This document shows positions 27,666 to 40,055 of a stretch of DNA of 64,000 nucleotides, piece by piece. How positions within the stretch are numbered: position 1 is the stretch's first letter; each line of letters starts with the position of its first letter. A program made the translations under genes and the position numbers. Under the pieces are notes generated by a model. It was given only the letters and a program-made list of their open reading frames with translations, had not been told where the DNA came from and did no database searches. The DNA comes from Nocardia inohanensis NBRC 100128 (lineage in GTDB: Bacteria; Actinomycetota; Actinomycetes; Mycobacteriales; Mycobacteriaceae), in contig NZ_BDBK01000002.1 in NCBI RefSeq assembly GCF_001612945.1, positions 930,001 through 994,000 on the forward strand. Reading direction: 5' to 3'.

Positions 27666-29070
27666 CGAGCATCTCCTCCATCGACTCGTGCACCGAAGCG
27701 GTCAGCACCGCGATATCGGCCATCGCGTCGCGGTCGGCGTTGAGTCCGTAGAACACCCGTCCGTCATAGGACGTGAGCCCGATGCTCAGAGCCTGAAAGC
27801 GCAGCAACGGCGACACCGGGTACATCTCCAGCATCCGCGCGCCGCCGATGTACATGGGCTGCTGCGGACCCGGCGCGTTGGTGATCACCAGATTGAACGT
27901 GTGCTCTGCAAAAGTACTCGCAGAGCGCACGCTCATGGCATGCAGGCTCGCCGGAGCGAATCCGGCCATGTGCACCAGGGTCCGGGCCCGCACCCCGCGC
28001 TGATGCCGCACGTGCGCCTCGGTGGCGTGCTTGATGTGCGACATGCGGATCACCGGATTCGCCTCGCCCACCGGCAGATCCACCACCAGCGAGGTCACCT
28101 CGCCGGCCGGTTTCAGCTCGCCGTTGGGGCCGTCCGCGTACACCGACATGGGCACGATCGCCCGCAGCGCGTCGGCCTCGGTGAGGATCTGGCCACGCGA
28201 CAGCAACCAATTGCGCAGCGCGCCGGTGACCACCGCCAGGATGACGTCGTTGATCGAGCAGTCGAAGCGTTTGCGGATCTTGCGGTAGTCCTCCAGATCC
28301 GTGCGCACCACCTCGAACCGGCGATTGCGGGAGGTGCGGATGTTCAGCGGGCTGTCGGGTGCGCCGAGCGCCGCGGCCCGCAGCATCGACACCATCTTCT
28401 TGACGGCCTTGCCGGTGGCGTCGATCAGCGCGAACGCCTCGGCGCTGTGATGGCGGGCCACGTCCAGCGCCTCGCGCGGCTGGGTGGCCAGATGCAGGAT
28501 CGCGCCGATCAGCAGCTCCACATCGGCCGGTTCCCGATGCGGCATCCAGGCGTCGTCGGCGACCTCGCGGGGGGCGGCCGAGGTGTCCAGGATCACGTGC
28601 CCGATCTCCAGCGCGGAATCGCCGTCCACCAGCGCCGAATGCGTCTTGGTGAAAATGGCGCAGCGCCCGCCGGAGAGCCCTTCGACGAAGTACATCTCCC
28701 ACAGCGGCCGGGTGTTGTCCAGCGGCCGCGACGCCAGCCGGGCGACCAGGTCGAGCAATTGATCGTCGGTGCCCGGTTCCGGCAGCGCCGAACGCCGGAT
28801 GTGATAGGTGATGTCGAAATTCGCGTCGTCCACCCAGACCGGGCGGCCCAGCTCGAACGGGATCTCGCGCACCTTGTTCCGATATCGCGGCACCAGCGGC
28901 AAACGCGATTCGACCAGTGTGAGCAGCCGTTCGTAATCCAGGGGCGCGTGTCCGGAATTCCCGCCCGGGGCGGGATTGCGCAGAATGGCGAGCGACCCGA
29001 TATGCATCGGATTACTGCTCGATTCCAGCCGATAGAACGACGCGTCCTGCGGCGTCAGTCTGGTGATCAC
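27649..29070 (-). CDS. WS/DGAT-type acyltransferase with altered active site
   Basis: A 473-residue protein of the wax ester synthase/diacylglycerol acyltransferase family, matching the family from [16 protein letters not shown] to the C-terminal domain ([19 protein letters not shown]). The catalytic HHxxxDG motif reads H144-S-A-L-V-D-G150: the second His, expected to act as the base, is a Ser (codon TCG). The enzyme may therefore be inactive or work differently. It is first in a minus-strand unit with the DUF6912-like gene and is equivalent in position to Rv3233c/Rv3234c (tgs3). Confidence 0.9.
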   Translation of the reverse strand: MITRLTPQDASFYRLESSSNPMHIGSLAILRNPAPGGNSGHAPLDYERLLTLVESRLPLVPRYRNKVREIPFELGRPVWVDDANFDITYHIRRSALPEPGTDDQLLDLVARLASRPLDNTRPLWEMYFVEGLSGGRCAIFTKTHSALVDGDSALEIGHVILDTSAAPREVADDAWMPHREPADVELLIGAILHLATQPREALDVARHHSAEAFALIDATGKAVKKMVSMLRAAALGAPDSPLNIRTSRNRRFEVVRTDLEDYRKIRKRFDCSINDVILAVVTGALRNWLLSRGQILTEADALRAIVPMSVYADGPNGELKPAGEVTSLVVDLPVGEANPVIRMSHIKHATEAHVRHQRGVRARTLVHMAGFAPASLHAMSVRSASTFAEHTFNLVITNAPGPQQPMYIGGARMLEMYPVSPLLRFQALSIGLTSYDGRVFYGLNADRDAMADIAVLTASVHESMEEMLGACVQ

Positions 29071-29451
29071 GCTGCCCGCTACTCCCTAAGTGCTCCGCAT
29101 CGAGCCCGCATTTGTCCCCTGCCAGGCATCGACGCCCCCGTCCAGGTGTGCGGGCGCAAGCTTCCACACGACGGGCCGGTTCCATCGTACTTCAGAGGTC
29201 TCGAAAGGGCTTCGGCAGCAAAACGATTCGCCGGCGGATCAGCGCAGCTCATCGCTACCATCCGGAAGGATCCGGGCGGAACGTCAGGGGCCCGGCCACC
29301 GGCGACCCGCTCCCGCCCCGACCTCCGCCCGCGCACTTCGACGCCTACGATGGGCAGCGCATTACCATGGCATTGGTTGCGTGCCCGCGCGCCGACCTTT
29401 CCCGCCATGGCGGGGGCCAACGACACACCGACCAGAGGACTGACAAGACCC
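29071..29451. other. Intergenic region before secA1
   Basis: This 381-base stretch separates the divergent acyltransferase and secA1 genes. Open frames run through it, but they lack coding character and ribosome binding sites. It presumably holds both promoters; I could not assign boxes with confidence. Confidence 0.5.
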
Positions 29452-32286
<2,835 letters not shown>

Positions 32287-32314
32287 ATTCGGCTCAGGCT
32301 GATTTCGAACCGAG

Positions 32315-32351
32315 GCGCCCCGGGTGGGAACACCCGGGGCGCTTTCGTTTT
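32315..32351 (+). terminator. Intrinsic terminator after secA1
   Basis: Perfect 12-bp stem GCGCCCCGGGTG / CACCCGGGGCGC around GGAA (32315-32342), followed by TTTCGTTTT. The best classical terminator in the window. Confidence 0.92.
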
Positions 32352-32622
32352 CGGCGAAACTTCGGTAAATGGATTGTGAACAGCGGGAGTGGTGAGATGC
32401 CAAGCCCGCTATGACATTTCGGGCTATTTGCTGCGTATCGGATGCTGGACGGTGGCTGGCTAGCGGTAATCGGTCGCCGAATCGCTTGCGGCGCGGGTTG
32501 GTGTTCGACCCCGAACGCGTTTCGTTACATGTGATTTCCTGCATAGCGCATGGCGTTAACGAATTTGATTGCCGGTAATTAACCGCGCAATACTGCGGAG
32601 CGTGCATATCGAGGGGTTGGGG

Positions 32623-35600
32623 ATGTTCGGACGGGACCGCGAACAACGACATATCGACCGGGTCCTGACCACGGCCCGCTCCGGACGCTCGGCCACCCTC
32701 GCCCTCTACGGCGAATCCGGCATCGGCAAATCCGCGCTTCTTCGTGACGCCATCGCCCGCGCCGACGGCTTCCAACTGCTCGAATGTCACGGCCGCGCCG
32801 CCGAATCCCCCTTCGCTTACGCCGCCCTCCACGAACTTCTCCTCCCGCTGACGGGGTCCGGAGCCGAGGCGGGAAGCGCGGCGGACGCCTGGAGCACACT
32901 GCCCGCTCCGCAAGCGCAGGCGCTGGCTCGCGCGCTGGGTGTCGAACCCGGTGCGGCCGACGGGTTCCTGGTCGGGGCCGCATTGGTGACCCTGCTGTCG
33001 CGGCTGGCCGCCACCGGGCCGGTCTTGCTGGTCGTCGATGACGCGCAGCTGCTCGACGCCGCCAGCGTGCACGCGTTGCTGTTCGCGCTGCGGCGGTTGG
33101 CGGCCACGCCGATCGCGCTGCTGTGCGCTTTGCGGGAGGATCCGGCGACCACGGTCTGGCACCGGCTGCCCGCGCTGCCGCTGAACGGTCTCGACGAACC
33201 GGCCGCCCGGCAGCTGCTCACCCGGCGGTGCGGCGAGATCGGTGCGTTGCGTGCGGCGCGGATACTCGCGGCGGCCGCCGGAAATCCCCTGGCCCTGTGC
33301 GAATTGCCCATCACGGCAGAGGAATTCGCGGGCATCGCGCGCGGCCCCGTCCCACTCGGCCCCAGGCTGCGCCGCACCTTCGAAGACCGCCTGTCCGCGC
33401 TCCCGGATGCCCTGCGCAGCCTGCTCACCGTCGTCGCCGCCGAGGACTCCGGTGCGTTGTGCACCGTCAGCCGGGCCGCCATCACGCTCGGCATCCCCGA
33501 AACCGCCTGGGAACAAGCCGAATCCGCCGCCCTGCTCACCATCGGCGACGGCCGCGTCGACATGCGCGACCGTCTCCTGTGCGCCGCCGCCTACGACGCC
33601 GCCACCCCGCAGCAGCGCCGCGCCGTCCACCGCGCCCTGGCCGCCGCCGCGACCCAGCCCGAACATCGCCACTGGCACGAAGCCGCAGCATTGGACGGCC
33701 CGCACGAACCGACCGCCACCGCTCTCACGCGCATCGCCCACCAACTCGGCGGCCTGGTCTCCACCGCCCGGGTGACCGGCACGCCACACGACACCTCGCC
33801 CTCGAACATCCGTGAAACGCCCCATGCCTTGTCACCCGCGGACACGCATGGCCCGCACAGTGATGAGCCCTGGCGCTCGGACAACGGTTCTGCCTCGGCG
33901 GAGCCCACCGCCGCCGGGATCGCGTCCGGTCGGGATGACGCGGCTGCGCCGGATCCGGTGGTGGGGTTCGCGTCTAGTCGGGGTGGTGCGGCTGCGCCGG
34001 ATCCAGTGGTGGGGTTCGCGTCTAGTCGGGGTGGTGCGGCTGCGCCGGATCCGGTGGTGGGGTTCGCGCCTAGTCGGGGTGGTGCGGCCGCGCCGTACCC
34101 GGTGGTGGGGTTCGCGTCCGGTCGGGGTGGTGCGGCTGCGCCGGATCCGGTGGCCGGGATCGCGTCCGGTGTGGATGGTGTGGTTGTGCCGGGTGCGGTG
34201 GTCGCGTTCGCGGGAGGTGCGCGGTCGTCGGTCGGGGCGTTGGGGGCGGCGGCGTTGTTGCGGCGGGCCGCCGCTATCACGCCGGATGCGGGGGATGCGG
34301 GGGAGCGGCTGGCGACGGCGGCTCGATTCGCTTGGGCCGGTGGGGATATCGAGTCGGCGCGGCGGCTGCTGGAGCGGGCGGGGGAGCGGATCGGGGCCGA
34401 GCGGGTGGCGGCGGCCAGCGGGGGGATGGCGGGGCTGCTGGAGTTCGTCGGCGGGGAGCCGGAGCGGGCCGGCGCCCTGTTGTTGCGGGACGCGGCGGTC
34501 GTGGGCGGGGAGGCGGGGGAGAGCCTGCGGGAGCTGGCGGAGCGGGCGCGGTGGGCGGCGGGGCACGATGACGCGCATCCGGTGCCGACGCGGTTCGATG
34601 TCTTCCGGACCGCGCCGCACATCAGCACCGCCATGCATCAATTGCCGCCCGCGCCATTGGTTTTGATGTGGGGGCTGGCCGATACGGCCTTGCAGCCGTA
34701 CGCGGAGGCGGCCGCCTATCTGCGCGGGGTGTCGCGGTCGGCGGCGCTGCTGATGTTGCCGCAGTTGGGAATTGTGCAGTTCGCCACCGGACGCTGGGAT
34801 TCGGCCGCCGCCACGGTGGCGGAGGGACTGGAGCTGGCCCGGCCCGATGACGCGGGGAACGTACTGGCGCAGTGCTTGAACCTACAGGCGAAAATCGCTT
34901 CGCTGCGCGGAGATTCGGATACCGCGTTGGAAAACCTGGACCGCGCACTGGCTTTGGCGCGACCGCAGCGGTCGCGGGCGCTGATCGCCTCCTCGCATTG
35001 GCATCTCGGCTTCCACGCCCTCTCCGCCGGTGACCCGGAGACCGCCTACCTGCGTCTGCGCACGCTCGCCCAGCCCGGTCACGACGCCCGCCACCTCACC
35101 TACGCGCGCCTGGCCGCCCTGGACATGGTCGAGGCCGCGCACCGGGTCGGCCGCCTCACCGACGCCACCGCCTACTACGAGACCATTCGCGACTGGGCGA
35201 TCCGCTCCCGCGCCGACTGGGCCATCGCCGCCGCGCATGCCTGCCGCGCCCTGCTGAGCCCGGATCAGCAGGCGGAGTATCACTTCCGACGCGCGCTCGC
35301 CCAGCGCCGCACCCCCCGCCATGATCTCGGGCATGCCCGTACCCGGCTGCTCTACGGCAAATGGTTGCGGCGTGCTCGCCGGCGCGGCGACGCGGCCGAG
35401 CAATTGGTCGCGGCGCGGGAAGCCTTCGGCTATATGGGCGCGACGCCGTGGGTCGAACGCGCGCAGCAGGAACTCGAGCTGACCGGTCGCCGCCCGGCTC
35501 CCGCCACCGGCCACAGCACCGATCCGGTGCTCACCGCCCAGGAGTTGCGGGTGGCGCGGCTGGCCGCCCAGGGTTTGACGAATCGGGCGATCGGCGCGGA

Positions 35601-35730
35601 ACTGGTGCTGAGCCCGCGCACGGTCGGCCATCACCTGTCCCGGATCTTCGGGAAACTGGGTTTGGCGGGCCGCGCCGAACTCGCCGATATCGACTTCGAC
35701 AATGGCTTGCGCATCATCCGCCCGCGTTGA
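32623..35730 (+). CDS. LuxR-family ATPase regulator (LAL), copy 1
   Basis: About 1035 residues. N-terminal AAA domain with Walker A GESGIGKSALL and Walker B VLLVVDDAQLL, a long helical TPR-like middle, and a C-terminal LuxR helix-turn-helix (LTAQELRVARLAAQGLTNRA ... LSPRTVGHHLSRIFGKLGL). Such large ATP-binding regulators activate or repress target operons on sensing a ligand. A start at GTG 32602 is possible; I use ATG 32623, which follows GAGGGG. A 48-bp minisatellite sits in the middle. A paralogue lacking it lies about 800 bases downstream. Target and ligand unknown. Confidence 0.9.
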   Translation: MFGRDREQRHIDRVLTTARSGRSATLALYGESGIGKSALLRDAIARADGFQLLECHGRAAESPFAYAALHELLLPLTGSGAEAGSAADAWSTLPAPQAQALARALGVEPGAADGFLVGAALVTLLSRLAATGPVLLVVDDAQLLDAASVHALLFALRRLAATPIALLCALREDPATTVWHRLPALPLNGLDEPAARQLLTRRCGEIGALRAARILAAAAGNPLALCELPITAEEFAGIARGPVPLGPRLRRTFEDRLSALPDALRSLLTVVAAEDSGALCTVSRAAITLGIPETAWEQAESAALLTIGDGRVDMRDRLLCAAAYDAATPQQRRAVHRALAAAATQPEHRHWHEAAALDGPHEPTATALTRIAHQLGGLVSTARVTGTPHDTSPSNIRETPHALSPADTHGPHSDEPWRSDNGSASAEPTAAGIASGRDDAAAPDPVVGFASSRGGAAAPDPVVGFASSRGGAAAPDPVVGFAPSRGGAAAPYPVVGFASGRGGAAAPDPVAGIASGVDGVVVPGAVVAFAGGARSSVGALGAAALLRRAAAITPDAGDAGERLATAARFAWAGGDIESARRLLERAGERIGAERVAAASGGMAGLLEFVGGEPERAGALLLRDAAVVGGEAGESLRELAERARWAAGHDDAHPVPTRFDVFRTAPHISTAMHQLPPAPLVLMWGLADTALQPYAEAAAYLRGVSRSAALLMLPQLGIVQFATGRWDSAAATVAEGLELARPDDAGNVLAQCLNLQAKIASLRGDSDTALENLDRALALARPQRSRALIASSHWHLGFHALSAGDPETAYLRLRTLAQPGHDARHLTYARLAALDMVEAAHRVGRLTDATAYYETIRDWAIRSRADWAIAAAHACRALLSPDQQAEYHFRRALAQRRTPRHDLGHARTRLLYGKWLRRARRRGDAAEQLVAAREAFGYMGATPWVERAQQELELTGRRPAPATGHSTDPVLTAQELRVARLAAQGLTNRAIGAELVLSPRTVGHHLSRIFGKLGLAGRAELADIDFDNGLRIIRPR
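33931..34218 (+). repeat. 48-bp minisatellite inside LAL regulator 1
   Basis: Five units of 48 bp, periods at 33931, 33979, 34027, 34075 and 34123, plus a degenerate sixth from 34171. Each encodes about GGAAAPDPVVGFASSR. Units 2-4 are nearly identical at DNA level. The reading frame is kept because 48 is a multiple of three. Confidence 0.92.
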
Positions 35731-35748
35731 GCGGCAAGGGTTTCCGTG

Positions 35749-36066
35749 TCAGTCGAGTTGCACCGATTCGCCCCAATAGCGGGGATCCCAATTGATGAGA
35801 ATCATGCCGGCCACGCTGCCGGCGCAGGGCCCGCAGGAATTCACGTGGATGTGGCTGTCCACATCGGTGCCGCCGTCGAGCATGGCGCGGGTGGAAAGCC
35901 AGACGGCGCGCAGATAGAGCACGGCGGCCCGGCCGCAGCGCACGCATTCGGGCAGCGGCTGCCCGTCGTCGTTGCGGCCCACGCGGACCTCCGGCGCGAC
36001 CGGTGCGCCCGGGCCGAGATCGTTGTCTAGGAGCGGCGAAAAATCATTGCGCTCATGGTCTTCCAC
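35749..36066 (-). CDS. Small protein with two CxxC motifs
   Basis: A 105-residue protein starting at GTG 36066, convergent with the LAL gene. Two Cys pairs, CVRCG near residue 42 and CGPCAGS near residue 78, could bind zinc. Otherwise acidic at the N-terminus (MEDHERND). I do not recognise the family; composition and codon use look coding. Confidence 0.6.
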   Translation of the reverse strand: MEDHERNDFSPLLDNDLGPGAPVAPEVRVGRNDDGQPLPECVRCGRAAVLYLRAVWLSTRAMLDGGTDVDSHIHVNSCGPCAGSVAGMILINWDPRYWGESVQLD

Positions 36067-36536
36067 GTCGGCAGGCTAGCGACTTCCGGCGCTTGGCGCA
36101 TCCCCGGCGAATGCCGTCGCGTCGATTCCCGTCGAAAGGAACTCGGGATGTCCTCTTTCGGGGTCTGCCGAGCGTAATTCCGATCAGAGAACTTTCTGGT
36201 AAGTCGGCCGGGAATGTAATTCGAAATCCCGTATGGGGGCGCGATGGCGGGTGTTGCGGCGAGCCGGTTGGTCGGTCTGCGGCCGGTACAGCTGCCGGTC
36301 GTCGATGGTCGGCGAATCCGCCCAGGTCGAGCCCGGGTTCCGCAGTATCTGGTTTGAAGTTCTATGTGACGGGTATCGAGTACTTGGAATCCCCGACAGC
36401 CCCCAACATCATGGGCAACGGTCGCTATATCGGTCACTGTATCGGTCGGTCAAATGTGACCGATATGTGATATTCGCGTGATATCTCTTTGATCAGGATG
36501 AAGTGGGGCGAGGGAATTGATTGCCGACCGATTGCC
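36067..36536. other. Intergenic region between LAL-associated genes
   Basis: A 470-base gap holding the upstream region of LAL regulator 2. It is less GC-rich than its surroundings and contains the inverted repeat at 36427-36466. No convincing gene was found. Confidence 0.5.
36427..36466. promoter_or_regulatory. Inverted repeat upstream of LAL regulator 2
   Basis: ATATCGGTCAC (36427-36437) and GTGACCGATAT (36456-36466) are perfect complements 18 bases apart, with a further ATCGGTC half-site at about 36441 between them. It lies 70-110 bases upstream of the likely start, a plausible operator. Confidence 0.6.
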
Positions 36537-39329
36537 ATGGTGGCCGGCAGCGGGCATGAACACGGTCTGCTCGGACGGGGAGCCGAGCAGACCTGTGCGC
36601 AGGAGATGCTGGCCGCGGCACGTACCGGCCGCGGTGCGAGCCTGGTGTTCCGGGGCGACCCCGGAACCGGTCGCACCGCGTTGCTGCGCGATATCGCGCA
36701 CCGCGCCAAGGGCTTCCGCATCCTCACCTGCAACGGTGCGGCAGCCGAAGCCGAGCTGCCCTACGCGGCCCTGCACGAGCTCCTGCTGCCCCTCGAAACC
36801 CGCCTGACCGCCCTCCCCGCACCCCAAGCCGTCGCCTTGGGCGCCGCCCTGGGTCACCATTTCGAGGCGATGGGCGATCTCGCTCGCGGTCGGCACCCGG
36901 GTGCGGTCGACGGGTTCCTGGTGGGTGCCGCCCTGGTCACCCTGCTGTCCGCGGCCGCCGCCGAACGCCCGCTGCTGCTCCTGCTCGACGATGCGCATTT
37001 CATCGACCGCGCCACGGCGCAAGCCCTCGTCTTCGCCATTCGCAGGCTCGCAGCGAGCCCGGTGGTGCTGCTGGCCGCCCTCCCTGAAGAGCCCGCCGCC
37101 ACCCCGTGGGAGGGCTTGCCGGGGCATCGATTGCCCGCGCTCTCCGATGTCGACGCCCGGCTGCTGCTGGCCCGTCGTGGTCGTTCCCTCGGAGCGGCCC
37201 GCACCGCTCGCGCCCTGGCCGTCGCCGCCGGAAATCCCCTCGCCCTGCGGGAACTCCCCGTCGACGCCGAGGAATTCGCCGGAATCGCCTGGGGCCCGGT
37301 CCCGCTCGGCCCGCGCCTCCGCTCGGCCTTCGCCTCCCGGCTCGCCGCTCTCTCGCCGGGCCTGCGCACCCTGCTGGCCGTGGCCGCCGCCGAGGATCGC
37401 GGCATCATCGCTACCGTCACCGCGGCCGCCGGCACTCTCGGCGTCACCGCCCCCGACTGGGAACAAGCGCTCACCACCGGCTTGCTGGCCCTCGGCGACG
37501 GCCGGGTGGAGCAACGCCACCGCCTGCTCTGCAATGCCGCCTACGATGCTTCCTCGCGTGCGCAGCGCCGCGCCATCCACCGTGCGCTCGCCGCCACGCT
37601 CGCCCCCTCGGAACCTCCGGACCAGCGCGATGAACCTGTGCCGCAACCGGATTCCGACGCCCGCGCTTCATCACCACGCGCGGCCGCACCCGTAACGCCT
37701 CCGCTCGATGGCGGTTCGGCGGAGGGGGATGCGGATCTGCGGAACTGGCACAGTTCCATGGCGGTAGAAGGGCCGGATGGGGAGCTCTCGGCGGCGCTTG
37801 CCGCCGGGGCGGAGCGGGTGCGGGCGCGCTACGGTCCGGCTGCCGCCGCGGCGGTACTGCGGCGGGCGGCGGCGATCACGCCGGATTCGGACGATGCCGG
37901 AATGCGTTTGTCCAAGGCGGCCCGATTCGCTTGGGACAGCGGGGATATCGAATCGGCGCGCCGGCTGCTGGCATTGGCGGGGACGCGGACTTCGGCTACG
38001 GCGGTGGCGGCGGCCGGGGGTGGGCTGGCCGGGATGCTGGAGATGATCACCGGCGATATCGCGCGGGCGGGCACCATGCTGTTGCGGGACACGGCCGTGG
38101 TGGATGCGGGGGCGGCGGCCGAATTGCGTTTGCTGGCTTCGCGATCGCGCTGGTCGACCGGTGCGGATGACGCGGAGCCGATCGGCAGCCAGCTCGATAT
38201 GGCCGATGCGGCAACGCATCCCGCGCAGGCGGCCCGGCTGCTGCCGCCGGCCGCGCAGATCATGGAGTGGGGGCTGGCGGGCCGGGCCGTGGAGTCCTAT
38301 ACCCGGGTGGCATCGCAGTTGCGGGTCGCCGGTTCACGCACCGGCGCCATCGGTTTGCTCCCGCAGCTGGCTTTGCTGCAATTGGCGACCGGCCGCTGGG
38401 AGGCCGGAAAGTCCACGCTGGCCGAGGCTTTCGAGCTGGCGCAGGCCGGTGACACCGCCAATGTGCTGGCGCAATGCTGGACGGTGCGCGCCCGCCTGGC
38501 CGCGCTGCGCGGTGATGCCGCCACCGTCGCCGAGAGCGCGGAGCAAGCACTCGCCCTGGCCCGCCCGCGCAATGCCACCGTCCTGATCGCCGCCGCCTAC
38601 TGGCATCAGGGCTTCCACGCCTTGACCGTCGGCGACCCCGAAACCGCCCACCTGCGGCTGCGCGCCCTGGTCGCTCCCGGTCACGAGGCCCGCCATCCCA
38701 CCCTGGCCCGCCTGGCCGCCGTCGACCTGGTGGAGGCCGCCACCCGTGCCGGCCGCTTCGACGAGGCCACCGACTACGCCGACCTGATCCGCGCCTGGGC
38801 CCTGCGCACCCGCGCCCCCTGGGCCATCGCCGCCGCCTACACCTGCAACGCCCTGCTCAGCGAGGACGACAAGGCCGACCACAGCTACCGCCGCGCCCTG
38901 GCCGTGGACGCCGCCGGCCACCACACGTTCGCCCGCGCCCGCATCCAGCTCCTCTACGGCAAATGGCTCCGCCGCGCCCGCCGCCGCCGCGACGCCGCCG
39001 AGCAATTGCGCACCGCCGCAGAAGCTTTCGACCTGATGGACGCCGCCCCCTGGTCCTTCAGCGCCCGCCGCGAACTGGACCTGACCGTCCCCCGCCCCAA
39101 AATCCCCACCACTCTCGGCGACAACCCCCTCACCATGCAAGAACTCAAAGTCGCCCAACTGGCAGCCCAAGGCATGACCAACCGCGAGATAGCCGCCGAA
39201 CTGATCCTCAGCCCCCGAACCGTAGGCCACCACCTCTCCCGAATCTTCGAAAAGCTCGGCCTCAGCGGCCGCGGCGAACTGGCCCGAGTCGACTTCGACA
39301 ACGGCCTCCGCATCATCCGCCCCCACTGA
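36537..39329 (+). CDS. LuxR-family ATPase regulator (LAL), copy 2
   Basis: About 930 residues, collinear with copy 1 from the N-terminal ATPase to the C-terminal LuxR domain (LTMQELKVAQLAAQGMTNRE ... LSPRTVGHHLSRIFEKLGL). The Walker A sequence reads GDPGTGRTALL, with Arg in place of the invariant Lys; Walker B LLLLLDDAHFI is intact. ATP binding is therefore doubtful. The start is uncertain (TTG 36489, ATG 36498 or ATG 36537). It has no internal minisatellite. It is convergent with the deazaflavin oxidoreductase. Confidence 0.9.
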   Translation: MVAGSGHEHGLLGRGAEQTCAQEMLAAARTGRGASLVFRGDPGTGRTALLRDIAHRAKGFRILTCNGAAAEAELPYAALHELLLPLETRLTALPAPQAVALGAALGHHFEAMGDLARGRHPGAVDGFLVGAALVTLLSAAAAERPLLLLLDDAHFIDRATAQALVFAIRRLAASPVVLLAALPEEPAATPWEGLPGHRLPALSDVDARLLLARRGRSLGAARTARALAVAAGNPLALRELPVDAEEFAGIAWGPVPLGPRLRSAFASRLAALSPGLRTLLAVAAAEDRGIIATVTAAAGTLGVTAPDWEQALTTGLLALGDGRVEQRHRLLCNAAYDASSRAQRRAIHRALAATLAPSEPPDQRDEPVPQPDSDARASSPRAAAPVTPPLDGGSAEGDADLRNWHSSMAVEGPDGELSAALAAGAERVRARYGPAAAAAVLRRAAAITPDSDDAGMRLSKAARFAWDSGDIESARRLLALAGTRTSATAVAAAGGGLAGMLEMITGDIARAGTMLLRDTAVVDAGAAAELRLLASRSRWSTGADDAEPIGSQLDMADAATHPAQAARLLPPAAQIMEWGLAGRAVESYTRVASQLRVAGSRTGAIGLLPQLALLQLATGRWEAGKSTLAEAFELAQAGDTANVLAQCWTVRARLAALRGDAATVAESAEQALALARPRNATVLIAAAYWHQGFHALTVGDPETAHLRLRALVAPGHEARHPTLARLAAVDLVEAATRAGRFDEATDYADLIRAWALRTRAPWAIAAAYTCNALLSEDDKADHSYRRALAVDAAGHHTFARARIQLLYGKWLRRARRRRDAAEQLRTAAEAFDLMDAAPWSFSARRELDLTVPRPKIPTTLGDNPLTMQELKVAQLAAQGMTNREIAAELILSPRTVGHHLSRIFEKLGLSGRGELARVDFDNGLRIIRPH

Positions 39330-39344
39330 AACCGCGTGCAGTGG

Positions 39345-39974
39345 TCAGGCTCGGGTGAGTTCGAAGAGGCGGAAGCGGCGGGTGCCGGCGAGGCGCTGTT
39401 CCATGGCGTAGCCGGGCCAGAAGGTGAGGGCTCGTTGCCAGGCGCGCTCGCGGTCGATGCCGGTGAGCTGGCGGACGTTCACGGTGAAGTGCTCGTCGCC
39501 TATTTGTAGTTCGGCGGAGTCGGCGGAGGTGAGGTTGGCGGACCAGGCGGGGTGGCGCTGCTGGCCCCAGTTGGAGCCGATCAGCAGGATGGTTTTCTCG
39601 TCTTCCAGGTCGGGGACGTAGAGGAGGCTGACGGTGCGGGGGAGTCCGGTGCGGCGTCCCCGCACGGTCAACTGGAGCGCGGGGAGGCCGGCCAGGTCGA
39701 GAACTCCCTTGCGGCCCTTGGTGAGTCGGCGTGTGACTCGTTCGAGGGCGACGACGGCGGGGGCGGTGCGCATGACTATCGGGCGGCGGGCCAGGGCGCG
39801 GCCGATGGCGGGCAGGGGGTTCCAGCGGGCGTGGTCGCCGGGGCGGTTGGCACGGGGGCGGCGCTCGGACCGGCGTTTACGCAGGCGCTCGCGGAGGGGG
39901 GTTCGCTTGCGCGACAGGGGGTATTCGGGGGGCGAGAAATCGCGAGCCGGAACGTCCGGCACTTCGGCGTCCAT
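39345..39974 (-). CDS. Nitroreductase/deazaflavin (F420)-type oxidoreductase
   Basis: A 209-residue protein with a basic N-terminal extension of about 60 residues, then the split-barrel Ddn-like domain: LQLTVRGRRTGLPRTVSLLYV, IGSNWGQQRHPAWSANL and FWPGYAMEQR. These motifs match the F420-dependent Ddn/PNPOx-like family abundant in mycobacteria and Nocardia, which reduces varied substrates with F420H2. Substrate unknown. It ends 15 bases from the convergent LAL gene. Confidence 0.85.
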   Translation of the reverse strand: MDAEVPDVPARDFSPPEYPLSRKRTPLRERLRKRRSERRPRANRPGDHARWNPLPAIGRALARRPIVMRTAPAVVALERVTRRLTKGRKGVLDLAGLPALQLTVRGRRTGLPRTVSLLYVPDLEDEKTILLIGSNWGQQRHPAWSANLTSADSAELQIGDEHFTVNVRQLTGIDRERAWQRALTFWPGYAMEQRLAGTRRFRLFELTRA

Positions 39975-40055
39975 ATACGCCAGACTAGACCGGAGTCTCA
40001 GAATTCGCAGGACGAATCTCCGGTCCGGCTGGAAGTGGTTGTGGGGCTGGGGATT

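Noticed and set aside
27688..29451. Long open frame running into secA1 from upstream
   Set aside because: It is antisense to the acyltransferase gene, Arg/His-rich, and SecA1 begins at GTG 29452 by family length and N-terminal motif.
33931..34218. CRISPR-like regular repeat
   Set aside because: Contiguous 48-bp units without spacers, within a continuous reading frame.
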